From assembly GCA_034440635.1 (NCBI GenBank), contig JAOTON010001031.1:496001-560000 (forward strand): DNA of 64,000 bases, given 5' to 3'. The notes under the pieces were generated by a model. The model was not told the DNA's origin, did no database searches, and saw nothing but the letters and a program-made list of their open reading frames with translations. Shown piece by piece: positions 11,298 to 21,431 of this stretch. Position numbers and translations under genes: made by a program. The number at the start of each line of letters is the position of its first letter. Positions within the stretch are counted from its first letter, which is position 1. The stretch comes from Lepas anatifera. Its lineage: Eukaryota; Arthropoda; Thecostraca; Lepadidae.

Positions 11298-12138
11298 CAC
11301 GCGCATTGACGGGGGTCTGAGCCACCTTCGCATTGACGGGGGGCGTGTACCCGCCCCCCTAAGATCTCAAAAACCACGGTAGGTAGCGAAAAACGGTAAA
11401 CGGCGTTGGGCTGCCCATCCACTTCTCCATCGAAAACATTTGAACCATTTTTTTGTTAGGTCACATTTAAGGTCACGAGAGGTCAAAACATGCCCGTCAT
11501 AGGGATAACATGTAAAATTCAGTTTTTCGGGCATTACATCTGAACAAGTAAAGATAGAGCAAAACGACTTGAACTACATGAATCCTCTTAGCAAGCCGAA
11601 TCGAATGATATATAATTTGACCTTGCTAGGTCAAATCAAGGATTTGACCTGACCTGAGGTCAGGTCAGGGTCAAATCATATAAAATGCATATCATTAGAA
11701 CCGCAAAGCCCAGGCGAGTCTACTGCAATTAAAATAAATGCTCTATCACCATCCGTTACTGAGTTATTCTGTAAAAACCATTTTTCCCATGTATTTCCAA
11801 TGGAGAGGTCATGCGTCGTACCTGACCTTAGGTCATCGATATCAAAAATACCGGAACATATTTTAGAGAACTCGGTGGGGCCATTATGTGATATGAGTTT
11901 CAATCGGATAAGTTCACCCTGCTCCGACTTATGCTATCTTAAACTTTTTTTGAGGTCGGGTCACTTGACCTGTACTGGTGACCTGACCTGAGATGACCTA
12001 ACCTTAAAATTTTCACAGAAGTTGTAAAAATGATGAGGGAAAAGGTATACCAAGTACAGCGGCGCTACGCGCCGCCGTTTTTCTACTATCTCCGAAAAAC
12101 CCGAGGGGGGCGGGTACCCGCCCCCGTCAATGCGCGTG
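11298..12138. mobile_element. AGGTCA-rich non-autonomous DNA transposon with TTAA duplication
   Basis: TTAA (11294-11297 and 12139-12142) flanks inverted ends beginning CACGCGCATTGACGGGGG, a match of at least 18 bases between the two ends. Alignment with the opposite arm of the surrounding inverted repeat shows what looks like the uninterrupted TTAA site, so the boundaries have independent support. The interior has no ORF of its own but is packed with AGGTCA/TGACCT. At 11645-11667 two 11-base arms (TGACCTGACCT and its complement) flank one base. TTAA targeting suggests a piggyBac- or Kolobok-type mobiliser. A related copy is at 32292-33126. Confidence 0.8.
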
Positions 12139-12337
12139 TTAAAGAAGGATGTCGTAACGACAACGATCCTGCTACCTCTAACTTAAGAGTAATGCCGACA
12201 GTGCAACAAAACCAGACCAGTAATTCTGTAACAGACTTTTCTATTATAGCCAAACACTAGCTTTTCGTTATAAGCAGAAAATTTGCTGATGTATCTTAAT
12301 CGCTTATTTGTATATTTATGTTTTTATTTTGTTTTTT

Positions 12338-12587
12338 GCTTGACTGCAGCTAAAATGCTAACGATAATAACTTATTTAGCACTGGTACACGTGTTACTAG
12401 ATCGGTGTAATGAATCAAAAATGTTCTATTTAACTCAGCCCGATGTTATCTTACTATAAATGCCTCGCTCAAATTATGTAATGGAGATATATGTACAATA
12501 ATATAATATAATATAATAATAGTATAAACACACACACATACACACACGTATATATACATATAAATATAAATATATATATATATATAA

Positions 12588-12638
<51 letters not shown>

Positions 12639-12897
12639 ACGATAATAACTTATTTAGCACTGGTACAAGTGTTACTAGATCGGTGTAATGACTCAAAAAT
12701 GTAATATAGTATAATATAATATATAATGTAATGTAATGTAATGTAATGTAATGTATATAATATATAATGTAAATATAATATAACATCGGGCTGAGTTAAA
12801 TAGAACATTTTGGAGTCATTACACGGATCTAGTAACACGTGTACCAGTGCTAAATAAGTTATTATCGCTAGCCGCTAGCATTTTAGCTGCAGTCAAG
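12338..12897. repeat. Foldback, copy B
   Basis: Arms 12338-12447 and 12782-12897 flank (TA)n-rich DNA. This is the centre of the larger inverted repeat described at 11090-13400. Confidence 0.85.
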
Positions 12898-13548
12898 TAA
12901 AATAATAAGATATATAATAAGAAAAATATACAAATAACCGATTGAGATACTCCAGCGAGGTCTAGTTTTGCTGTATTGTCGGCATTACTATTAGGTTAGA
13001 AGTTTCAAGATCATTGTCACGACATCCTCTTTTTTAAACAATACATTCTAAGAAACATTTTTGTAAAGCTCAATTCGAGGTCTGGCTACACTATGACTAA
13101 TTTTTTATAATTACTGCATGATTCTGACGAGAACCTGTGTCTGAACATACAACCGCCAGTGCTTTTTATATCCGGATTTCTTTATATTTACATATACTGT
13201 TATATTTTTATTGTCCTATTCAACTACTACAAAATACGGAAAGCACGAAATTCTGTAGTTGATTAGACTGATACAAAAATATCAGTGTCTTGGGTACTTA
13301 TTGCAAGTTTCTCTCTTTTCCAAGATATACCAAACTGCTAAGTGTTTGCATACCTTATGCCGTCTAGATGTTTATGAATCTTTAATAAAGGGTCAAGAAA
13401 TGTAAATATCCCTTATCTTCCTAACGTGAGCCTGTGTCTGAGAGAGTCATGTGGCGATATATTGCTGCCCATGCTCGATCAGGCCGGTATTCACTAGCGA
13501 GAAAAATCGTCTAATTTCATTAATCAAGTTATGTGAAGAAAGTAGCGT

Positions 13549-13596
<48 letters not shown>

Positions 13597-13804
13597 TTAG
13601 GTTAGGTTAGGTTAGGTTAGGTTAGGTTAGGTTAGGTTAGGTTAGGTTAGGTTAGGTTAGGTTAGGTTAGGTTAGGTTAGGTTAGGTTAGGTTAGGTTAG
13701 GTTAGGTTAGGTTAGGTTAGGTTAGGTTAGGTTAGGTTAGGTTAGGTTAGGTTAGGTTAGGTTAGGTTAGGTTAGGTTAGGTTAGGTTAGGTTAGGTTAG
13801 GTTA
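13549..13804. repeat. (CAG)n joined directly to (TTAGG)n, copy B
   Basis: A CAG tract of about 47 bp is followed by a TTAGG array of about 211 bp, the same array length as copy A. The pentamer array is therefore unchanged since duplication while the CAG tract differs by three units. Confidence 0.95.
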
Positions 13805-13814
13805 TTTGTATGGT

Positions 13815-14215
13815 GCATATGGTATCCCGTTATTTTTTGGCTCATATAGTACCCCAAACCTTGTTGCGCGGTGACCTGTCATGGGTGAACCACTTGACCT
13901 AGGATATTGCACTCTGTTGCAGATTGTAGATAAAAGATGGAGGTATCTGATGTATATTTTTGAAGCTCTGGAGTTTCCTAATTTGGCCACCAGGGGCTCT
14001 TGAAAAGTGGAAAAACGCTGATTTTGTTATCCTCTGTATCATATAGTACCCCAAGAGATAATCTTTGTACCATATAGGACCCCTTAAAAAATATTATCTG
14101 CTTGACCATATAGTACCCGGGGTACTATATGGTCATTTTGATAACAACTTCTAAAAATTTGTTTGTTTCGCATCAGCTAGATGTCGCTCCTGTAGTTTCT
14201 GGGGTACCATATGGT
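13815..14215. repeat. GTACTATATGGTC palindrome cluster, copy B
   Basis: The motifs and spacing match copy A. The 31-base palindrome is at 14104-14134. Confidence 0.8.
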
Positions 14216-15149
14216 CTTAAAAATAACAAGGAAATCTCATTCAGCTGATTCAGCTCATATTCGGCTGAGAGGTTTCTTGACATGGAGCAGCATGCCAACG
14301 AAGGTTGAAATTACATTATATTAATGATTTCTTTGGAGTGGTTTTGCTCCTGAACTATCTAACCGATTTCAAAAATCTTTTTTTTGTTAGATTCGTTGTT
14401 AAATTGTGTATCAGAATCTAAGACAAGTTTTGCTTAAAATCGTTTTTTTCACCTTTTTATTTTATTTTTTATAATTGTATGATTATATAATTAGATTTTT
14501 CTCCGAAATTACTCGTCGTAGATGACTGTTCTGAACTGAACTATAATTATGAGTTTATTGTCTTCCGAAAAAATTGGAAAAAAACATCAAAAATTTCATT
14601 TTTTAGGACGGTGGGGACCAAAAAGTTTGTGCTTTTATTGCTCTTGAACTACTTGGTTTTGAGCTTCAAAAATGCACACAATAATCACCCAGATTATGGT
14701 CTGTTTTATGTAAGTGTTTTAAGTAAAAAACAACGCTTTTTAGGCCTAAAATATAATATTATATAACCTGTTAAGTATATAATAATACTTCACTCGAAAA
14801 ATTATTGACAATTACAATTTTTTGGGACTGCTTTAGATGAAGATTAGCATTGGTCATCAAAGCTGAGTGCATATTTTTCAAAAATCCTGTTATTTTTTTT
14901 AAAAATCTGTGTTTTCTACATTGAAATCAAAAAGTCATTTTTCTCAGGAACTAACATTCGGATTGACTTGAAAAACACACCAAACGAATCAGAATCATCA
15001 GCTCTCTCAGAGAACAAAAAAAGAAAACAAATATAAACATTAGTTTTTTGATGTATATGACTTTTATTTTCAAAAATTTTTAACAAAACACCTAAAAAAG
15101 TTTTTATAGGTTTCTTGGCATTCTGATTCTAAATCTGCAGTCAAAAATC

Positions 15150-16880
15150 TTGAGGTCAACCCGGGTCCCCTGGTTCGTCCTCGTCCCTCATCTCGCCCCG
15201 GGTCGCCCTGACTTCTTCCTTGTCCCTGAGCACGCCCTGGGGCCACCTTACCTCCACCCAGCGCCACCTGAGCTCGCCCCAGGGCCCCCTGAAATCGTCC
15301 CCGTCGCTGAGCTCGCCCTGGGGGGCCTGAGCTTGCCTAAGGCCTCCTGAGGTCAGCCCTGGGCCCCCTGAGCTCGCATCAGGCCACTTGAGCTCATTTC
15401 CGTGGTGACTTGAGCTCGCCCTGGCCCCCTAATTAGTCATTGTCCCTGAGCACGTCATGGGGCCACCTCATTTCGACCCAGCGCCCCCTGAGCTCGCCCC
15501 AGGGCCCCTGACTTCGACCCTATCTCTGAGCTCGCCCCGGGGCCCATGAGTTTGTCCTTATCTCTGAGGTCGCTCCGGGCCCCCTGAGTTTGTCCCCATC
15601 CCTGAAGGTGCCTTGGGCCCTTTGAACTTGCATCAGGCCCTCTGAGGTCGCCCCGTGCCCCTTTGGCCTGCCCCATGGCCCCCTGAGCTCGGCATTGTCC
15701 CTGAGCACGCCCTGGGGTCACCTAATTTCGATCCAGCGCCCCCTGAGCTCGCCCGAAGGCCCCCTGAGTTCGTCCTCGCCACTGAGCTCGCCCTGGGGGC
15801 CCTGACTTCTTCATTGTCCTTGAGCACGCCCTGGGGCCACCTTACCTCCACCCAGCGCCCCTTGAGCTCGCCCCAGGTCCCCTGAGTTCGTCCCAGTCGC
15901 TGAGCTCGCCCTGGGGCCCTGAGCTCGCCAAAGGCCTCCTGAGGTCAACCCTGGGCCCCCTGAGCTCGCATCAGGCCACTTGAGTTCATCTCCGTGGTGA
16001 CCTGAGCTCGCCCTGGGCCCACAAATTCGTCATTGTCCCTGAGCACGTCATGGGGCCACCTTACCTCCACCCAGCGCCCCCTGAGCTCGCCCCAGGGCTC
16101 CCTGAGTTCGTCCCAGTCGCTGAGCTCGCCTTGGGGGCCCTGAGCTCGCTTAAGGCCTCCTGAGGTCAACCCTGGGCCCCCTGAGTTCGTCCTCGTCGCT
16201 GAGCTTGCCCTGGGCCCCTGAGCTCGCCAAAGGCCTCCTGAGGTCAACCCTGGGCCCCCTGAGCTCGCATCAAGCCACTGGAGTTCATCTCCATGGTGAC
16301 CTGAGCTCGCCCTGGGCCCACTAATTCGTCCTTGTCCCTGAGCATGTCATGGGGCCACTTCACCTCCACCCAGCGCCCCCTGAGCTCGCCCCAGGGCCCC
16401 CTTAGTTCGTCCCCGTCGCATAGCTCGCCCTGGGGCCCTGAGCTCGAATCAGGCCCCTTGAGTTCATCTCCGTGATGACCTGAGCTCCCCCTGGGCCCCC
16501 TACTTCGTCATTGTCCCTGAGCACGTCATGGGGCCACCTTACCTCCACCCAGCGCCCCCTGAGCTCGCCCCAGGGCTCCCTGAGTTGGTCTCAGTCGCTG
16601 AGCTCGCCTTGGGGGCCCTGAGCTCGCTTAAGGCCTCCTGAGGTCAACCCTGGGCCCCCTGAGTTCGTCCTCGTCGCTGAGCTCGCCATGGGCCCCCTGA
16701 GGTCGCATCAAGGCCCCTGATTTTATCTCCTGGGCCACCTAATTTCGCCCAGGGCCCCCCTGACCTCGTCTTCAGGGTCCCTGAGCTCGCCCAGGGTACC
16801 CTGAGGTCCTCCTCTTCCCTGAGGTCGCCCTGGGCCCCCTGACCTTGCCTCAGGCCCCCTGAGCTCGACCCAGGGCCTCA
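15150..16880. repeat. GC-rich minisatellite, ~21-bp unit (CCCTGAGCTCGCCCTGGG)
   Basis: About 1.7 kb of degenerate tandem units built on TGAGCTCGCC, CCTGGGCCCC and TGAGTTCGTC. A higher-order block including GAGCACGTCATGGGGCCACC recurs about every 150-450 bases. Open frames on both strands here are by-products of the repeat. A short outlier of the same family is at 22795-22965. Confidence 0.9.
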
Positions 16881-16910
16881 TTGCCCTCGCGACCATGGGA
16901 GTGAGTCCAT

Positions 16911-17309
16911 TTGGCCTACTGCATGGCTAATGGAGGAACGTTTTTGATTCTTGTGGACGAGCATTCAAAGTGGATGGATGGCTATCCAACTCGTTCATCA
17001 GACACCGAAACAACGCTTGAAAAACTCTGTATGTTGTTTGCTTGTTGGGGGGTGCCCAAAGTGGCGGCTACAGACAACGCACTGTGTTTTGTTTCCTGCC
17101 AGATTGACAATTTCTGCGCGTCAAACGGGATTCGCCACCTGACAACACCATGCATGTCAGTCAAATCAAACGGGCTGATAAAGAGAGGGGTGCAGACTTT
17201 TAAAATGGGTCTGTACAAGCAAAAGACTGGGAGGATTCAGATGAGAGTATCTCGTTTCCTTTTTAAGTATCGTAAGATGCCGGACGTGGGGATGAAGGCA
17301 GGGGCGTAG
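16911..17309 (+). pseudogene. Ty3/gypsy-type integrase core, catalytic Glu lost
   Basis: This is the central domain of an LTR-retrotransposon integrase, which joins element cDNA to host DNA. FLILVDEHSKW supplies the first Asp and ATDNALCF the second. Counting 35 residues on, the position of the catalytic Glu is Lys, in NGLIKRGVQT where NGLAER is usual. The domain starts abruptly next to the minisatellite, so the N-terminal zinc finger, reverse transcriptase and gag are missing. The first ATG in frame is at 16923, but the segment is a fragment and no start is implied. It is broken at 17299 by a MITE. Confidence 0.85.
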
Positions 17310-17514
17310 CCAGGATTCGCTCAGGGAGGGGCGCCGCCCCGAAAAGGGCCCCTCTAAGTGCTGAAGGGCCCTGTCTTGTATAAAATGCCAAATTTGGCCA
17401 CAGAGCATAGTGCGGGCAAGACGCGCTTCGTGCGTCTCGTGTCCTCAGGGGGCCCCTTCAGGCCCTCAGGGAGGGGCGGCTGTGCCTGCCGCCCTCCCCT
17501 TGGCTACGCCCCTG
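17299..17514. mobile_element. hAT-like MITE, 216 bp, inside the Ty3/gypsy remnant
   Basis: The ends CAGGGGCGTAGCC and GGCTACGCCCCTG are exact inverted repeats. Target octamers GATGAAGG (17291-17298) and AATGAAGG (17515-17522) match at 7 of 8 positions. The interior is GC-rich and non-coding. Confidence 0.9.
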
Positions 17515-17842
17515 AATGAAGGTGTGTTGTGCGACATGCAGACAGGTGCACAGACGTTTTGTTGCTGATGTTGTGGTGCCACCGCCAGTGTTTAACAGCT
17601 GGTATTCCCGCAGTATGATTCCGACACCAGTGCTGGATCCCATCACGCCGGAGCCGTCCGAAGTAGCCGCTCCTACCTCCCAACCGTCGCCACCTCCGCC
17701 GCTGCCGCCGCCCATGAGCCCTAATACCCACCGTCGAAGCCCAGCATCAGTGTTTGCGGCTTCCCCGGCCGCCGACCTGAAGGCCGGCCGTCACTATAAC
17801 TTAAGAAATCGTGCGGAATTGACCCCACCGTATCGTTATTAG
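17515..17842 (+). pseudogene. Ty3/gypsy pol C-terminal tail
   Basis: An open frame of about 108 residues continues after the MITE. It is rich in Pro and Ser and ends GRHYNLRNRAELTPPYRY, the basic tail typical of the end of gypsy-type pol proteins. It most likely belonged to the integrase at 16911. No LTR or polypurine tract is evident after its stop. Confidence 0.6.
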
Positions 17843-18292
17843 GTAGCAGCAGTGTTTTGTATGTTGCCGTCTCGGTTTTTTGGTTTCACGGATGTCGTGG
17901 CTCTTTTTCTCTTGCTTTTTGTACCTCCTTCGTTTTGCTTTTTTGTTTTTTTTAACTGAAATTGATGTTTTGCGCTGGTTTACTCTGCTTTTCGATGTGG
18001 GTGAGATACCATGATTTTTAAATGAAAAAGTGCACGTGAAACTCGGTTGCTGATAATTCAATATCACCTGTCAGGCAATTTTTTTACGACGCTGGTGCTG
18101 ATTTTTCTGTTTCGCTGTGTTGTTTCGCTTTAATGCCTGCTCTTAAATCTCAAAACTGATTTCAGGTCTTTTTCAGATGTGGCGGAGTGAAAAATGCTCG
18201 GTTTTGCCGTCTCTGGTGTGGTCTCACTTCCTTCTCTGCTCATATCGTACCATATTTCGTTCCCTCTCTCGAAAAGAGCGTTCTGGAACTGC
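17843..18292. other. No gene recognised
   Basis: T-rich non-coding DNA with no structure I can name. It lies between the gypsy tail and a tandem duplication. Confidence 0.4.
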
Positions 18293-18560
18293 AAACATAT
18301 TATTTTAAACCTCTTCAAAAAACCAAAACATCACGACAGGTCACATGCGAACAATTTGGATATTTACAGACAGAGTTAGGGACATTTAGTGAATTATTTA
18401 CACAGTGCTTCGATTTTGAGCCATTTTGAACTATTATTTTACACCTATTAAAAAACTACAACATCAGGGCAGGTCAAATGCGAACAATTTCATATTTACA
18501 GACAGAACAGATCGGTACATTTAGTAAATTATTAACACACAGCTCTCTGATTTTGCGCCA
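18293..18560. repeat. Tandem duplication, ~135-bp period, two copies
   Basis: TATTATTTTAAACCTCTTC at about 18298 is repeated as TATTATTTTACACCTATT about 135 bases later. Downstream landmarks (CATGCGAACAATTT, ATTTACAGACAG, ACATTTAGT) follow in the same order. It lies just beyond the 3' end of the minus-strand recombinase gene. Confidence 0.8.
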
Positions 18561-18684
18561 TCTTGATTTGCCAGACTATCTGCCTACTTGCTGCTCTTAG
18601 CGTTCTGTTTTGCCTGTATGAGGCGCAGAGTGATGGCGCCTAAGCTGCGTTCGGGCTTAGCGCCAAGGTCTTCGATGAACTCTT

Positions 18685-21398
18685 TCACCGCTTTTTGGTG
18701 GCTTGCACGCCGGAAATCAACATCACGTCGATCAGCGCCAGTTCGGCAGGCGTCCAGCACTCTGCGCTGGTTGCCGTTCTTAGCTGGGGTTGCTGTAGCC
18801 GCTGCTTGTACAGAGGTTTGATGGTACCTCGAATGGGGATGCCTCTGATGATGTCTTCGCCGTCGGAGCTGTCTGTCTCCGATGGCTCTGGCAGCCTTGT
18901 GAGAGTGACTGCCAGTCGCCGTCGCTTTGCTGGTGGTTCCTCCACCTCGCGCACTTGGCCTTCTGGTTCCGATCCGGTGTTCGTCACTAGGTGTTTGATG
19001 TAAGTCGCCTGGGCTGTGACGTCCAGCAGCTCTCTGTTGCGCACGTCGTAGTGCTGCCGCGCCACGCCCTCGGAATGGCGCCGGTAAAAGGCCAGCTCTG
19101 CCACCTGCTGGCTAGTCAGCTGTCCCTCCTGTTCTAGGGTGAAACAGCGGGATGCATGCGTGCGTCTCCCACTTGTTATGAGGCTCCCGAGCGAGGCGGG
19201 GAACATGTCTCGGACGTGTGCAGCCATGTGGTACGCGTACAGCTGCACGCCTGGGAGCAGAGCTGTTTGGTCGCCATCCCCGAGGCAGAGGTCCCGCAGG
19301 TGGTTGATGAAAAACATCAACGCCACCCTCACGTCTGGGGCCATCACGATGGTGGTGAAGCCCGTTACCTTGGCGGTCTTCCCTCCCTGGTGCTTGATTG
19401 AGTAGAGGTCCTGTCCGGGCAGCAGGTTTCGTGTCTCATAGTCCTCGAGGGTCAGCTTTGACCACACCCCGGTCCTGTGGCCGCTGAGCATGGACATCGC
19501 CAGGTAGAGGACCTGGCGAAAAGTCCTGGCGTCTGTGCTCGAGAACTTTTTTGGGGAGCTTGATGAACTCTTTCAGCCAGCTGGTGGCTGTTCTATAGCA
19601 TCGCATGCGGTCTGCGCGGTCTTGGTTGACGTCATGTGGAGTCTCCTGGCGTTGTGCCATTTTTTGGGACCTTTGTCTTGTTATCGATTTGGCTGCCTTG
19701 CGCAGCTCATACTTAGCTAGGGCAGAAAACTGCGTCAGCAGGGTCGTCCACTCAGCTTGCAGATCGTCCTCCATGCAGCTGAGCGGCCCGGTAATGTTCT
19801 GGCACAGGCTGCAGATTGCGGCCACGGTAAGTTTCCCCGTAGGGGGTGGTCCTCCAGTGTCTGCCGCAGTGTGCTGCGAAGCCGCTCCATGTTGCCAGAG
19901 GTGCACAGCACCACGCGCCAGTCTGTTGCGATGATGTGGGCTCGTTGCCGCAGGCGACGGAGGCAGCCAATATAATTTTTTCGGGTGGCCTCGCTCGTCT
20001 CGGGGATAGATTCCTCTGTCCAGTGCGGACACTGGTCCCCCAGCACCTGGCGCGACCTGGCCAACATGGCTGCCAGGTTGCTGGTTGCCGGTTTGGTTGG
20101 CTGCGGATTTACTGGCTGCCTTCCCAGGAGAGGGAGAGATGCCTTCTCTGCGACTTGTTTGGCTGTAGCTACATTTCTGAAACCCTTGTTCATTATTTTT
20201 TTCTGCAGGTTGACAATCCCAGACTGCGAGAGGCTGCGATGGATTTTGGCTTTTTTGATGTGTTTCAGGGCCACGGTCTTCAGTGCCTTACTGCCTGCTT
20301 GCAACACTACGCCACAGTCGCAGGTCGTGGCGTCCTGCGCATTTGGATCCATGAAAGTTTTGATCGACTCGTGCTGCCTTACGGGGCATTCCCTACCTCG
20401 GACACAGTGGCCCCCCTCGCTTTCCGACACGTGTCGCTTCATATACTTCCTTTCTATGAGGCGCAGGCTAACGGGGCACCAGATCTTACCCTTTGCCTCG
20501 ACCCAGAGCCCTGATGGTTTCCAGTACTTCTCTTTTTCTTCTTGGTCTGCCGACTCAGAATCTGCCGACTCAGAATCACCCGGTATCTCGGGCGCTGGCG
20601 CAGGATTTTGAGGATGTTCCTCAAGGTTGGGGAAGGCGCGGCTGGTTCCCTCCAGTCCCGCGTCCAGCAGATCCGACTCGACATCACCCGGTATCTCGGG
20701 CGCTGGCGCAGGATTTTGAGGATGTTCCTCAAGGTTGGGGAAGGCGCGGCTGGTTCCCTCCAGTCCCGCGTCCAGCAGGCCCGGAAACTCTGATGCCAGC
20801 CAGCTGTCCAAAGCTCCCGGAGAGCCGGGAACGTAGTCCGGATCTGCATCCGAGTCATCGAAGACTTCCTGTGGCAAACGGGGAAATACAATGAAAGAGT
20901 GTATTCTAAAAATATGTAAATGGTATGTATACCGTGGTAATATAAGCACAAGTAGGGTGAACGCAAGTAAAATGAAACACCACAGTTCAAATGCAAAGTC
21001 AAACTGCTAAAATTGTTAAAATTAGCGAATGCTGAAACGAATTGAAAGTAAAAGTTCAAAGTGTTCAGGAAAATGTGTTGAGACTGAAAAATTGCTAGAA
21101 TTATTAAACAGCAATGAAACGACATGCAAATTGATTAATTACTCGGTGATAATTTCAAAGAAGCTGCACAGACCATACCAATATGCTTAAATGTCAACAA
21201 TTTTATAACCATTGTTAACAATTTATAGTAATGAATGAGAGCTTTTGCTACATTTGGGTTGAATAAGGAGAGAATTTAACGTACCTCCAGCTGCAGGTTG
21301 AGGTCTGTGTCTTCCTCGAGCTGTGGTGGTGGTGGCCCGGTACCTTGTTCCCTGCTCCCATCGGAATCGGAATGATCAAGTTCAGGATACTGCGGCAT
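18685..21398 (-). CDS. Spliced tyrosine-recombinase (Crypton-like) gene, two homopolymer frameshifts
   Basis: Enzymes of this fold cut and rejoin DNA through a phosphotyrosine. Coding exon 1 is 21398-21285 (38 codons, starting MPQYPELD); exon 2 is 20868-18685, joined in phase 0 through GT/AG sites. The order is an acidic N-terminus with a duplicated 36-residue unit, a Cys/His-rich region (GKIWCPVSLRL and CDCGVV), a helical core-binding region, then the catalytic domain: GHRTGVW (Arg), THASR (HxxR) and RRHSEGVARQHYD (His and Tyr). A basic PPAKRRRL and a WTPAEL tail follow. The frame shifts near 19845 in a C-run and near 19515 in a T-run. The intact product would be about 765 residues. It could be a Crypton copy or a domesticated gene; the intron and absence of terminal repeats lean to the latter. 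Confidence 0.82.
20575..20778 (-). repeat. In-frame 108-bp tandem duplication in the recombinase N-terminus
   Basis: Two copies start at 20575 and 20683. Each encodes LLDAGLEGTSRAF and the following acidic, Pro-rich residues. The period of 108 keeps frame. The copies are nearly identical, so the duplication is recent. Confidence 0.95.
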
Positions 21399-21419
21399 GG
21401 TTGTGGGTCACCAGAAAAC
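21285..21419 (-). other. First visible exon of the recombinase gene, with splice signals
   Basis: On the minus strand CTTTGTTTCAG ends just before 21419, a good acceptor, giving 21 bases of 5' UTR before ATG at 21398. The exon ends CTGGAG followed by the donor GTACGT at 21284. The next acceptor, TTTGCCACAG, precedes 20868. An upstream non-coding exon is therefore predicted. Confidence 0.75.
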
Positions 21420-21431
21420 CTGAAACAAAGA

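Larger units (their letters stand above)
11090..13400. repeat. Large imperfect inverted repeat, probably Penelope-type terminal arms
   Basis: The left arm is 11100-11297 plus 12139-12447 (interrupted by a DNA transposon). It is complementary, with many mismatches, to the right arm at about 12782-13200. Matched landmarks are GTGTAGCCAGACCTCGA (left, about 11240) with TCGAGGTCTGGCTACAC (right, about 13075), and GGATGTCGTAACGACAA (left, about 12149) with its partner near 13015. The apex is the AT microsatellite. A related end recurs at 47400-47640. Assignment to Penelope-like elements is an inference from the motif at 11185. Confidence 0.6.
12268..15055. repeat. Copy B of the ~2.78-kb duplicated unit
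   Basis: It matches 1-2779 throughout, including the foldback, the CAG/TTAGG array and the palindrome cluster. Net length differs by only about 9 bases, an amount equal to the three extra CAG units in copy B. Beyond 15055 copy B continues into AT-rich DNA (to about 15145) that is absent from copy A, where the LINE starts. Confidence 0.9.

Noticed and set aside
11676..11903. Apparently conserved small protein (MKLISHNGPTEF), also at 23091
   Set aside because: The similarity is due to copies of the AGGTCA element; the frame is short, lies on opposite strands and has no domain.
15150..16880. CRISPR-like or collagen-like repeat
   Set aside because: Units are contiguous and degenerate, without unique spacers; open frames follow repeat periodicity.
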